A stretch of 64,000 bases of DNA, taken from NCBI GenBank assembly GCA_003242885.1, contig QKMZ01000005.1:62001-126000 (forward strand), written 5' to 3'. Position numbers and translations under genes: made by a program. The notes below the pieces were generated by a model that saw only the letters and a program-made list of their open reading frames with translations, had not been told where the DNA came from and ran no database searches. Shown in pieces: positions 9,102 through 18,269 of the stretch. This stretch comes from Candidatus Melainabacteria bacterium. Its GTDB lineage: Bacteria; Cyanobacteriota; Vampirovibrionia; Obscuribacterales; Obscuribacteraceae. Positions within the stretch are counted from its first letter, which is position 1. Every line of letters starts with the position of its first letter.

Positions 9102-10787
9102 CTACTTATCTGCATTCGCAAGCAGCTTGTTCACTATGTTGTAAACAAGAACAGCTAGCAAAACAGGAACAACCCATTGGTACACAGGGTTATGTGCCAA
9201 ATAGCTGTTGAGTTCTACCAAATATTTTGCGGCCATAAAGAACAAATTGTCATCACGCATTTCTTTCGGGTCAATCGGTAGAATCAATCGCCCGTTTAAG
9301 GGTTCGAAAACAATCAATGTCGCAATGACTGCGACCAGTCTAATTACATCGTGACCGCTGACGCTGAAGTCTGCGGGCTCTTTTGTTGTGGTAGGCGGTT
9401 GTGTAACTGGAATTGGCTTTGTTGCATCACCCGAATTTTGTGTTGTATTGTTGGAAGGTGAAGCATGGTTCTCGTGGGTATCAGTATCATGCGAAATTTT
9501 TGAACTCAGTCTATCCGCCTCATCAATAACGAGCGTCGACTTTGAGCTTGTATCGTTTGCATTTCCTTTGAGCTCATCTGAGGATGATGAAGCATTCTTG
9601 AATGAAGCTGAAGAAGCATCATTTTGCTCTTTTAGCTGCACCTGCTCCGGAATTTTTTCAACCACCTTTGCGGAAATTGCCTCGCCTTCTTCAACCACCG
9701 CATGCGGTGCATGTGCTGGATTTTGCAGGTGTCCCTTTCCTGCGCCTACGAGGTCGCTGTTGCTCTCGTTATCGTTTACTTTTATGCCTTCGAGCTGTTC
9801 TTTCAACGCGCGTTCTGCAATGGGCTTTATGTCGTTGAGCAGCGAGGCGACTTCTTTGGCAGATCCGTAGCGATTTTCAGGCTGCTTTTCTATGCATCGC
9901 ATGATTAACTGCGCCAACTCATTCGGCAGAGGCGTTTTTGTTTTGAATGAAGTTATGTGCTCTGGTGGCTGCACTAAATGCATTGCCATGGTTGCTTGTT
10001 CGTTTACTCCCGAAAATGGCAAGTTGCCGGTGAGTGTTTCAAACATCACACAGCCTAAGCTGTAAATGTCAGAGCGTGCATCAATGTCTTTTCCCTTGAT
10101 CTGTTCAGGGCTCATGTAAAGCGGAGTTCCGAGCACAAAATCTGCTTTCGTGAGCTTTGTGAGTTCTTTCTCTTTAAATACCGCAATCCCGAAATCGACA
10201 AGTAAAGCATGTCGATCTCCATCTTCAGATTCGACTAGCATTATGTTGCTAGGTTTTAAATCTCGATGAACTATGCCCTTTGAATGCGCATGCTGAAGTG
10301 CTCTTGCAACTTGCTCAAATATTTGACAGGCTTCAACACAAGGTAATGTTTTGACTCTTTCGAGATAGTCCTCGAGTGTTTCACCCTTCAGTAAGTCCAT
10401 CACGAAGAAAGGCTGCTCTTTGTCTGTAAGCCCAAAGTCGTGCACTGCTGCAATGTTACGATGGCTAAGCCCGCCCTGAGCTTTGGCTTCGCGCATAAAA
10501 CGTTCTTTCTTGACCCGGTCGTTTAGTGCTTGCGATTGCAAGACCTTAATTGCCACTTCTTTGTTCAAAATCAGGTGGCGCGCTTTATATACGACACCCA
10601 TGGCACCACTGCCCAGGTGCGCGAGGATCTCGTACTTATCGCCCAGCACTTTGCCGCGAATCAGCTCCGGATCGCTCTTGCCGCTGGCGTTTGTTTCTAC
10701 AGTCTCGTCATTGTCAGGCGGCGTGTCATCACCACGGGCGGTGTTGCCCGAATCGGGATCCCGTCCTCCTTTGTTTTTACCGCTCAT
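9102..10787 (-). CDS. Ser/Thr protein kinase with C-terminal membrane anchor
   Basis: Eukaryote-type kinase of 561 residues. The kinase domain spans about 51-320: glycine loop GSGAMGVVY, VAIK (Lys81), HRDLKPSN (catalytic Asp176), DFG (198-200), GTPLYMSPEQ and DIYSLG. A long Ser/Asn/Asp-rich low-complexity linker (about 330-480) leads to two hydrophobic segments (about 485-505 and 536-555) that should anchor it in the membrane. No TPR or PASTA sensor follows. Its ATG lies 11 bases after the stop of the FHA gene, so the two are one leftward transcription unit. An FHA domain binds phosphothreonine, which makes the neighbour a natural substrate or scaffold; that link is inference. Confidence 0.93.
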   Translation of the reverse strand: MSGKNKGGRDPDSGNTARGDDTPPDNDETVETNASGKSDPELIRGKVLGDKYEILAHLGSGAMGVVYKARHLILNKEVAIKVLQSQALNDRVKKERFMREAKAQGGLSHRNIAAVHDFGLTDKEQPFFVMDLLKGETLEDYLERVKTLPCVEACQIFEQVARALQHAHSKGIVHRDLKPSNIMLVESEDGDRHALLVDFGIAVFKEKELTKLTKADFVLGTPLYMSPEQIKGKDIDARSDIYSLGCVMFETLTGNLPFSGVNEQATMAMHLVQPPEHITSFKTKTPLPNELAQLIMRCIEKQPENRYGSAKEVASLLNDIKPIAERALKEQLEGIKVNDNESNSDLVGAGKGHLQNPAHAPHAVVEEGEAISAKVVEKIPEQVQLKEQNDASSASFKNASSSSDELKGNANDTSSKSTLVIDEADRLSSKISHDTDTHENHASPSNNTTQNSGDATKPIPVTQPPTTTKEPADFSVSGHDVIRLVAVIATLIVFEPLNGRLILPIDPKEMRDDNLFFMAAKYLVELNSYLAHNPVYQWVVPVLLAVLVYNIVNKLLANADK

Positions 10788-10798
10788 TTCTTATGTGA

Positions 10799-13099
10799 CT
10801 ATGCGGATGCTGAAGCCAGCTTGTTTGGTTCTTTTTCGTCTTCGTCAGAAGGATCGAGGCTGTATCCCTTGAGCCAACCGTTTGAAGTATGAATCGATGA
10901 ACGCAGGGCTTCTGCACTGCCTTCGTTGAGAGCAATTTCTTTGTACATTGCCAACAATTGCAATGTGGTGAGCATCAGCACATTCTTCTTGCTTGCGTAA
11001 TCTGCCAATTCACCGGAGTAATCAGTGTCAGTGATCTTCGGCGGCGGCTTATCTTCCGCTTGCGCAGCGATCAAGATGCCTTTAGGTTCTGCGCCTTGTT
11101 CGCACCAGTATCTTGTTTGTGCTATCGAGAGCTGACCGAGGTGTGTGCGCTCCGGTAAGCCTTGTGTCCAGATAATTCTGCAGATTGAAACTTTGTCATC
11201 GGATTCAAGACGTAGCTCTTGTTTGTCGTCTTCGACAATTTTGACGCGCCATCCGAGGCGAGCCAGTACCTTTCCGCAGGCTTCGACGAGGTCTTCGCCT
11301 GTGGCGGTGAGAAGAGTGTTACGCAGGCTCTTGGTAGCGGCCAAGCGGTTTTCGACTTCTTTGATTTTGGTTTGAGCATTGCGAACTTGCTCATTTAAAT
11401 TGTCGAGATCTTTCACCAATAGGTTCAGCTCTGAAGCAAAGTATTTGCTGCACCAGTCGGGGACTTTCGTGTCTTGCATCGTATTTCCGCTCCATGCTCC
11501 GTTTTTCGTCTTCTCAACAATTTCTTGTTCGAACTCTTTATTTGCTGCTACCGATTCAGACTTTTCTGATTCTTCGCCTTTTTCGTTCGACTTACTGTCT
11601 TCAGCTTTTTCTTCTTTCAAGTCCTTATCTTTGTCTTTGGATTCCGTATCAGAACCAGACATTTCTTGGACAGCATCAGCCATTTTATCGAGAGTACTCT
11701 TTGAAACGCTCGGTGCGTCGCTCTCAGGCTTGCCAGGACTAAAGTCCTCTTCATTGGACTTATCTTCCGGCGCTTTTTCTGCCTCTGAATCAGTTATTTT
11801 ATCGCTACTTGAAGTTTCCTGCTCTTTGTCATTGCTGCTGGCAGGCTCTTTTTCTTCAGAAGTTTTGTCAAGATTTCCGTTGTCCGAAAAAAGTCCTTGC
11901 AAGTCTTTTTCTGACGGCTGGTCGTCTTCTTTCTTATTCTTCTTGCCTTTGTCCTTAGATTCAGCTTCTTCCGACTTGTCTTTGCCGTTGTCTTTACCGT
12001 TTTGTTTTGCGGTTTCTTTTTCGGATGCTGATTCGGACTCTTTGTCTTTGTCAGACGGTTTGTCGTCAAGCTTCGAAACCTCAGACAGAGACTCATGTTC
12101 GAGCGCTTCCATTAGCATGGAAGCGGTAATTTGCAGACCTTCTTCTTTCTTGTCTGACGTGTCGGAGGGATCTTCCTTCTTCTCGGAATTCTTTTCTTCT
12201 TTATCGTCCTTATCTTCTTTGGCGTCCTTTTTATTCTTGGACTCTTTGATTTCAGACTCAGACTTTTCGTCTTTATCGTCCTTATCATCTTTTGAATCTT
12301 TGGAATCTTTTGAATCTTTATTATCTTTCGCGTCTTTAGAATCAGCTTTGTCGTCAGCCTCTTCCTCTGCTTTTTCGGAAGATTTTTCTTCCTTCTCTTC
12401 TTCCGCTTCCACTTTATCGACTGAGTCTTTAGCTTTTTGAGCGTCTTTAGGTGCAATAGTTTTGCTCATTTCTTCTTCATTGAATGAGCCTTCTTTTGCT
12501 TTTGCCTGTGCCAAAACTTCTTTCAGCGAAGTCATTGAAGAAACATCTGTCTCTCTGGTTGGCGCATACGGAGTGGTTTTCTCGTTAGCACTTACCTTCA
12601 CTTCTTGAGATTCGGCAGGAGATTCGACTGATCCAATGTCGACCGGAGAGAACTGATCTCCGCCACCGACCGACTGGTTTTCTATGACGAACCAAAACAG
12701 CGAAACACCCACTTTCAAGACGTCTCCGTCATTAATGGGAATCGGTCCGGCGATTTGATTTCCGTTCAGGAAAGTGCCGTGGCGGCTCTTGCTGTCCTGC
12801 ACCATGTATTGGTCGGAATCTTTGGTAATGACAAAATGAAATCTGGAAATTGACTGGTCGCCGGAAATGACGATGTCATTGAGATCGTCGCGACCTACTT
12901 TGCATCTGGGCGTAGTAATTGGAATTTTGCGATTGGAGACAAGGTCGACCAAAAAGGCAGTCGGCACTTCATTGCCGTCTCCGCCGTGTTGGAGGTGCAA
13001 TTTATCGGTCAATTCCGAAATCTTGACGTCGGTGACCGTGCAATACGGACAGAGTTCTTCAGTGTGAGAGCGCTTGCATACTGCGCACGTAGTGGCCAT
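10799..13099 (-). CDS. Zinc-ribbon/FHA protein with charged linker and nuclease-fold-like C-terminus
   Basis: 766 residues from ATG 13099, which has GGAAGGA about 7 bases upstream (the frame could extend to 13186). Parts in order: a CxxC...CxxC zinc-ribbon-like motif at the very N-terminus, an FHA domain (about 55-135) with LNDIVI, SISRFHF and SRHGTFLNG, then about 370 residues made almost wholly of Asp, Glu, Lys and Ser, a short coiled coil, and a C-terminal domain of about 150 residues. The last part looks like an Mrr/restriction-endonuclease fold (GEDLVEACGKVLARLGW), but the usual acidic...ExK residues are not apparent, so it may be inactive. FHA binding to phosphothreonine is established for the family. 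The gene precedes a kinase gene with an 11-base gap. Confidence 0.85.
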   Translation of the reverse strand: MATTCAVCKRSHTEELCPYCTVTDVKISELTDKLHLQHGGDGNEVPTAFLVDLVSNRKIPITTPRCKVGRDDLNDIVISGDQSISRFHFVITKDSDQYMVQDSKSRHGTFLNGNQIAGPIPINDGDVLKVGVSLFWFVIENQSVGGGDQFSPVDIGSVESPAESQEVKVSANEKTTPYAPTRETDVSSMTSLKEVLAQAKAKEGSFNEEEMSKTIAPKDAQKAKDSVDKVEAEEEKEEKSSEKAEEEADDKADSKDAKDNKDSKDSKDSKDDKDDKDEKSESEIKESKNKKDAKEDKDDKEEKNSEKKEDPSDTSDKKEEGLQITASMLMEALEHESLSEVSKLDDKPSDKDKESESASEKETAKQNGKDNGKDKSEEAESKDKGKKNKKEDDQPSEKDLQGLFSDNGNLDKTSEEKEPASSNDKEQETSSSDKITDSEAEKAPEDKSNEEDFSPGKPESDAPSVSKSTLDKMADAVQEMSGSDTESKDKDKDLKEEKAEDSKSNEKGEESEKSESVAANKEFEQEIVEKTKNGAWSGNTMQDTKVPDWCSKYFASELNLLVKDLDNLNEQVRNAQTKIKEVENRLAATKSLRNTLLTATGEDLVEACGKVLARLGWRVKIVEDDKQELRLESDDKVSICRIIWTQGLPERTHLGQLSIAQTRYWCEQGAEPKGILIAAQAEDKPPPKITDTDYSGELADYASKKNVLMLTTLQLLAMYKEIALNEGSAEALRSSIHTSNGWLKGYSLDPSDEDEKEPNKLASASA

Positions 13100-13322
13100 A
13101 ACGTTTCCTTCCCGAAAGGTGGACCTTGCCACCCCCCACATAGCTATTGCTGCTATGCCATAAAAATAGCAGCTTCTATATGTCACTCATTAAATGTGCC
13201 ACGGTGTGGAGAATATAAACCCGGCTTGGCATCCCTTGAGGGCGCCTGCAAAAGGGTTTTGACCTTCTGGGCTGACCGATAATCCGTAAAATATCGGCTG
13301 GGCGCCGTTTTAGGCTCTCGGG

Positions 13323-14264
13323 CTAAGGCATTTCGTCCATTTTCGGACGTTTCACAGGCTTAGAATCCAAACCATCACTTTCAGAAAGTCCCAAATCCTG
13401 GTCACCCAACATCATCTCGACTTCCGTCTTTACTTTTTTGTAGCCTGCGATTGGCTTGAATTCGTCCTTTGTGATGTTGCTCTTCGTGAGTTTTACGGTT
13501 TCCCAGATGCTGGTAATTTTTCCGTTTTTCTGACGCAGGCTGATGCTCAAGGGCAGTCCGTCCTCTGCGGGAATTCCAAAAATCTTGCCCATCAGCTCAT
13601 TAAACTGTCTTGGAACGCACGGGTCTTTTGCGACCCACATCTCGGCTTCCCTCACAGTAACGGGCTTCATTGCAGCCGTTTTTGCTGCTACTTTGGTTGC
13701 TTTTGCTGTGGAACCGGGCGCGCCAGGCATACCCTGAATTCCCGACATCCCCGCTCCACCGGGCATTCCCGGCGCCCCAGCCGGAAAAGTCGCCATAATC
13801 AAGTACTGCCTTGTATTGAGACCGTGCATGACCTTTGTGTTGTTGGTCTTTTCCAGTTTCAAGGTTGTTCTTTTCTTTGCCATCGGCATGAACGACTGGC
13901 GTTTTGTCCATTCGTTGTAAGGCAAGTCCATGTAGCATTCCGTGCTTGTGTTGTAAATTTGCGCGTTCCATTTCGGCGCTGTCAAAATCCACGTGAGTCC
14001 CATACGGTCGGACTTTACGCGGATGCCTTCTTTACACATTTGGCAGGAAAGTGTGCCTGCGTAGTTGCTGGTGGCCTCTACTCTGTAGCCGAAAGAGCCC
14101 GCCGCAGTTGTGCTTGCGGAGTCCGTCTTTGTTTTCGATGTTGCCGCCGTGGGTGCGGATGGAGCAGAAGAAACAGGTGCTGTCTTCGCTTGCAGCGCGG
14201 CGCCGGATAGGGCGAAACCAGCCAGCACGCCTAAAAATGCCACTTTATTGTTGAACACACCCAC
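13323..14264 (-). CDS. Secreted protein of unknown function
   Basis: 313 residues from GTG 14264, preferred because AGGG lies 8 bases upstream and the product then opens with a signal peptide (a hydrophobic run ending at AALQA, about residue 27). A longer frame to 14357 exists but would bury the signal. The mature part has an Ala/Ser/Thr-rich linker (about 30-60), a CQMC pair, and a domain that could resemble LolA-type or DUF4412-like lipoprotein-binding folds; this is weak. A Gly/Met/Pro-rich stretch near the middle breaks the domain. It is transcribed away from the kinase at 14496, leaving a 230-base divergent region. No specific function can be named. Confidence 0.75.
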   Translation of the reverse strand: MGVFNNKVAFLGVLAGFALSGAALQAKTAPVSSAPSAPTAATSKTKTDSASTTAAGSFGYRVEATSNYAGTLSCQMCKEGIRVKSDRMGLTWILTAPKWNAQIYNTSTECYMDLPYNEWTKRQSFMPMAKKRTTLKLEKTNNTKVMHGLNTRQYLIMATFPAGAPGMPGGAGMSGIQGMPGAPGSTAKATKVAAKTAAMKPVTVREAEMWVAKDPCVPRQFNELMGKIFGIPAEDGLPLSISLRQKNGKITSIWETVKLTKSNITKDEFKPIAGYKKVKTEVEMMLGDQDLGLSESDGLDSKPVKRPKMDEMP

Positions 14265-14495
14265 TGAGCAATCCCTCTTGAACGCCAGAACTCCTATGTG
14301 CCTTGAATTTGGTCCTATAAACCCTGGGTAAATAGCTAAAGGCAGATAGGCCTGCAAAAGCCTGCCTTAAACCTGGCGAGTATAGATAATAGGATAACAG
14401 TTGTTCTAAACCCGTTACGAATTTAGTGCATCAGTTGGAATTCTGATAAAACCACCGTGGTACTGCTAGTAGTGTCTATGAAAACGTGATTTGAC

Positions 14496-16676
14496 GTGCC
14501 GGAAAACGACAAGAGCAAATTCGATAAACCCAATAGAATGGACACACCGGTTGCCTCCGAGGGCGTTGCCGACGGTGCCGGAAATTCTGCCGGTGCAGGC
14601 CGACAGAAGAAGATTGATCCGGCGTTTGTAAGAGACAACTTCTTCTCGTTGTCGTCACTGGACGAGATTGACGATGAAGATGACGATAGCGATGATCTCG
14701 AAGAGCTGTCAGAGTTTACGCGGCAATTCGTCGGTTCCATAATTCAAAACCGCTATGAGGTCGAAGAACCTATCGGTCGGGGCGGTATGAGCTCCGTCTA
14801 CAGAGCGCGCGACATGACTACGGGTCAGCAGGTCGCGTTCAAAGTTATGCATGCGCACTTGCTGGATAACCCAGCCAATGTTCGTCGCTTTCGCCGAGAA
14901 GCGCAGGCAGCCAATAAAGTTCGCCACCCGCATGCTGTGCAAATTTTTGACGTAGGTGTCACACCCAACGGCAGTCCGTACATCATTATGGATTTCCTCG
15001 ATGGTCCATCCTTGTCGGATGTGATTGCACAGAACGGTAAATTGCCTGTAGAGCGATGCTTGAAGATCTTTATTCAAGCCTGCGAAGGGATGTCTCATGT
15101 GCACGAACTTGGCGTTTTGCATCGAGATTTGAAGCCAAGCAATATTGTTCTTGTGAAGGAAGGCGACGATGTGGACTATGTGAAGGTAGTGGACTTCGGT
15201 ATTGCCCGAGTTCTCGCTGAAGAGGCGCGCAGCACTCTCAGTAAAACACCCACTGGGCACGCATTAGGAAGCCCGCCCTATATGAGCCCAGAGCAGTGCC
15301 GCGGGCTCACCGTCGATAAGCGCGCCGACATTTATTCCATGGGCTGTCTCATGTATGAGGCTCTTACTGGGCGAGTACCGCTCGAAGGTGAGACCATCGT
15401 TGAGACGATGTACAAGCAAGTGCATGAACTGCCGAAGAGTGTTGATGGCGTAGATGCTGATGTTCGGCTCGTTGAGCGCCTTGAAAAAATCTTGTTCAAA
15501 GCACTCAGTAAAGATCCCAATAATCGACAACAGTCGATGGATGAACTGAAAGCTGAATTGGAAGCGCTGCAGACCAAGGAAGCGAAGGGACTTAAGTCTG
15601 TTGCGCTGGCTTCGCGTGAAATGCATGAAGTACGCCGTCGTATTTTCAATGTCCTTGGTTCATCGAAGAAACTCGTAATCAGCCTTATTTGTGTGGTCAT
15701 ACTGGTTGTCGGGGCTGGTATTGCGATGTATTTTCCACTCTACGGATTAGGTGCTGACCCCAATGCTGTCGAGCGCGATATTGCAATCGAACAGCCAAAG
15801 TCTTTGTACGCTGCAAAACCAGCGGAGTTTAAGGTCAAGGAAGAGTATTTCCGCACCAGGCGAAAACTTGCACATCAGACTAGCGGAGAAAGCAGTCCGC
15901 AAGGGCTGGAAGTCGAGCGCATGATTGCTGAGTTTTACAAACTTGCCGGTCGCTACAACGAAGCTCAACAGCGATACCAAATGTGTTTGCAGATTGCGGG
16001 CAACATCAATCTGGCTGGTTCATTGGACGCAGCAGAGTTGTGGATCGAATGCGGCAAATGCTGCATTCTCAATGGCAAACCAGGAATAGCGCAAATTTGC
16101 GCCAGCAATGCACTGCATGTATTAGAGCAACTATCAAAACTTGGTGGGCAGGACAATTTGCGGGCGTTGGCCATCACGGTTGATGCTTATCGCGGTCAGA
16201 AATTGTATGCGAAGGCTGACGATGCTGCTCTTCAATTCATCAAGGTCTGGAAGGATAGCGGGCAAAGCAACATCTTGAGCAGTGAAATGGGTTATCCGTG
16301 TTACACCGTGGCTGAGCACTTGAGGCAACGAAATTATGTCGACATGGCCGACCCTTTGTTCAAGCAAGCTGCGGCATGCTTCAGAGAGCAGGGTGATAAA
16401 GGCCGTTACAACTATGCGATTTGTCTGAATCAATTGGGTTTGATCGAAATGGCTCGTGGCAAGCCGGCGCAGGCAAGAAAGTACTTTGATAAAGCGATAG
16501 TATTTTTCAAGAAGGCGAAAGGAAAAGAAGATATTTCCGTAGCCAAGGTCCTTTTTAATCTCAAGGACGCCGAGATGAAAATGGGGGATATTTTCGATGC
16601 GGTTGCCAATCGCGCCACAGCTAAGCGAATTTGGAATGATTGGGAGCAGAACACCCACGAGCCCGGTTTACCATAG
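14496..16676 (+). CDS. Ser/Thr protein kinase with transmembrane segment and C-terminal TPR domain
   Basis: Second kinase-TM-TPR protein, 726 residues. An acidic N-terminal tail (about 1-85, with a run of Asp/Glu) precedes the kinase domain (about 87-355). Motifs are GRGGMSSVY, VAFK (Lys116), HRDLKPSN (catalytic Asp211), DFG (233-235), GSPPYMSPEQ and DIYSMG. One membrane span lies at about 391-413, followed by TPR-like helices to the end. A TGA stands six bases before the GTG used here, so the start cannot be much further upstream; no strong ribosome site is visible and ATG 14538 is possible. The architecture matches 2727-5426, but the N-terminal tails differ, suggesting an old duplication. 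Confidence 0.92.
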   Translation: MPENDKSKFDKPNRMDTPVASEGVADGAGNSAGAGRQKKIDPAFVRDNFFSLSSLDEIDDEDDDSDDLEELSEFTRQFVGSIIQNRYEVEEPIGRGGMSSVYRARDMTTGQQVAFKVMHAHLLDNPANVRRFRREAQAANKVRHPHAVQIFDVGVTPNGSPYIIMDFLDGPSLSDVIAQNGKLPVERCLKIFIQACEGMSHVHELGVLHRDLKPSNIVLVKEGDDVDYVKVVDFGIARVLAEEARSTLSKTPTGHALGSPPYMSPEQCRGLTVDKRADIYSMGCLMYEALTGRVPLEGETIVETMYKQVHELPKSVDGVDADVRLVERLEKILFKALSKDPNNRQQSMDELKAELEALQTKEAKGLKSVALASREMHEVRRRIFNVLGSSKKLVISLICVVILVVGAGIAMYFPLYGLGADPNAVERDIAIEQPKSLYAAKPAEFKVKEEYFRTRRKLAHQTSGESSPQGLEVERMIAEFYKLAGRYNEAQQRYQMCLQIAGNINLAGSLDAAELWIECGKCCILNGKPGIAQICASNALHVLEQLSKLGGQDNLRALAITVDAYRGQKLYAKADDAALQFIKVWKDSGQSNILSSEMGYPCYTVAEHLRQRNYVDMADPLFKQAAACFREQGDKGRYNYAICLNQLGLIEMARGKPAQARKYFDKAIVFFKKAKGKEDISVAKVLFNLKDAEMKMGDIFDAVANRATAKRIWNDWEQNTHEPGLP

Positions 16677-16795
16677 TCCCTGACATCCGGATTAATTCAG
16701 CCAGAGCCCGTGTGAATACAACACAAATGGGTGATCTTCCGAATCAAGCAGTCTACAATTAAGACCTCGTTAGTTATCTAGGTGGTTATCAAGCG

Positions 16796-17254
16796 ATGAG
16801 TGAAGCAGAAGGCGCCTCCGCAACGTGCGCTACATTTCTTGAGATGCTCAAGACACTTCCCTGGTGCAAACAAGGGACGGATGTTCTGGTGGCAGTGCAT
16901 AAAATCACACCGGAAATCATCGAAGTCATAAAAGACTTAGGCGCCAACGTGTATCCGGGCGGTATTCACGTAAAGCTAAATAAGTCGTTCTTGCACGATT
17001 TGCAAAATAAGTTTGATGATGGGCAGCCACTGCCTGCGGTGCTTGTCTGGAAGCCGCAAAATGTCGAGATTTGGTACAGACGTCAGAACTCGAGTGAGTT
17101 CCCTTACGATGCTTGGCAAAATCCGCAGGGCGCATCGCAAGAAAGAGAATGCGTACTCGTATCTGTAGATACCCTCGGGGACGGCGCTGCTGCTTCTCAA
17201 TCTGAAATTGTAGGGAAGGCAAAAGAATGCCCTTCCATGATTCCTCCACAGTGA
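16796..17254 (+). CDS. Hypothetical protein, 152 residues
   Basis: A soluble protein of unknown function with no signal peptide or membrane segment. It contains a helix-rich N-terminal half and a beta-rich middle (PAVLVWKPQNVEIWY near residue 80). AGGTGG lies about 10 bases before the ATG. The stop is 8 bases before the ATG chosen for the secreted TPR gene, so the two are probably co-transcribed. Codon usage and spacing support a real gene; no family was recognised. Confidence 0.65.
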   Translation: MSEAEGASATCATFLEMLKTLPWCKQGTDVLVAVHKITPEIIEVIKDLGANVYPGGIHVKLNKSFLHDLQNKFDDGQPLPAVLVWKPQNVEIWYRRQNSSEFPYDAWQNPQGASQERECVLVSVDTLGDGAAASQSEIVGKAKECPSMIPPQ

Positions 17255-17262
17255 AGACAACA

Positions 17263-18183
17263 ATGAAAGACAAATTCAATCGCCGTCGCGCTTTTGCAAA
17301 CGGCATCAATTTTGCTATGGCTCTTAGCTTATTTTGTGGAACGCTTTCGGTTAGTGCCGCAGCTCCAGAGCAGACTTGGGAAAGTTTGCACAGACACGGT
17401 AAAGACAATTTCGAAAGAGGCAATTACGAATCAGCGCTCAAGGATTTCAAACAAGCGCTGGATCTCTCCGAGAATTTCCCTGAAAGTGATCCGCGCCGCG
17501 GCAAAACCCTCAACAATCTTGCCACCACTTACGACTATCTCGGCAAATATAGCGAAGCATGCACATCGGCAGAGCTTTCAGTTAAATACGGCGAGAAGAT
17601 ATTGCCGGCAGAAGATCCGACATTGATGAGACGTTTGGATTTTCTCGCAACTCTCTATTTGAAAACAAATAAGTTTGAGAAGAGTCTGGAAGCGTCGGAG
17701 CGTTATCTAAAGTTCGTCGAAAAGACAAAGAGCAAAGACGATAAAGAGTGCGCTCGTGTTCTGGATAACATTGTTGTGGCGCTTCATGCGCTTAAGAAGA
17801 GTGCCGAAGCGGAGCCTTATTCAAAACGCGCTTTGTTGATTTGGGAACGCACCACTAGCGAAGAGAGCAAATCTGTTGCGAAAGAACTCAGCGTGCTGGC
17901 CGGTCTGCAATTGGATCAAAAGAAGTACGCTGAAGCCGAAGCATCTAGTCGTCGTGCGCTTTCACTGTTTGAAAAACATTACGGCAAGAAAGATCAAAAC
18001 ACAGCTGTAGCGCAAGCATCGTTGGCGGAAATTTTGGCAAAACAAGACAACGCCGCGAAGAAGGCAGAAGCTGATGCGTTGTTCAAACAATCGATCGCTA
18101 CGCTGAAGCGTGGAAAGAGTGAGCAATCATTGAAAGTCACCGAGAGCGTGACGAAGGTCTATAAGGACCTGCTTCCTAACTAG
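17263..18183 (+). CDS. Secreted TPR-repeat protein
   Basis: 306 residues from ATG 17263, chosen because the product then starts with a signal peptide (MKDKFNRRR, a hydrophobic run, cleavage near SVSAA). An in-frame ATG at 17227 would overlap the upstream gene and add unlikely residues. At least five TPR-like units follow from about residue 35, with the A/Y/L pattern of kinesin-light-chain repeats. TPRs bind proteins; the partner is unknown. The protein resembles the outer halves of the two kinase-TPR proteins in the window, so an extracytoplasmic protein-binding role is plausible but inferred. Confidence 0.85.
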   Translation: MKDKFNRRRAFANGINFAMALSLFCGTLSVSAAAPEQTWESLHRHGKDNFERGNYESALKDFKQALDLSENFPESDPRRGKTLNNLATTYDYLGKYSEACTSAELSVKYGEKILPAEDPTLMRRLDFLATLYLKTNKFEKSLEASERYLKFVEKTKSKDDKECARVLDNIVVALHALKKSAEAEPYSKRALLIWERTTSEESKSVAKELSVLAGLQLDQKKYAEAEASSRRALSLFEKHYGKKDQNTAVAQASLAEILAKQDNAAKKAEADALFKQSIATLKRGKSEQSLKVTESVTKVYKDLLPN

Positions 18184-18189
18184 GAAAAC

Positions 18190-18250
18190 GGCCGGAGCGC
18201 CGGCCTCCAGCCGGGGTTTTGAAAGGTCCGGACCACCGGCATCTTGCCGG
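18190..18250. repeat. REP-like GC-rich palindromes
   Basis: Three short inverted repeats built on the same core lie between convergent genes: a 6-bp stem with a 4-base loop (18190-18205), CCGGC/GCCGG around CTCCA (18200-18214, followed by GGTTTT), and CCGGC/GCCGG around ATCTT (18236-18250). They may act as a terminator or belong to a dispersed repeat family; copies elsewhere in the genome would settle it. Confidence 0.45.
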
Positions 18251-18269
18251 CATACCATGTTTTATGCCT

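Noticed and set aside
9388..9870. Rightward frame of 160 residues opposite the kinase at 9102
   Set aside because: It lies over a low-complexity linker of the real gene and has no independent support.
11379..12440. Rightward frame of 353 residues opposite the FHA gene
   Set aside because: It is the mirror of the Asp/Glu/Lys-rich linker; its Ser/Phe/Leu-rich product and lack of a ribosome site mark it as a shadow.
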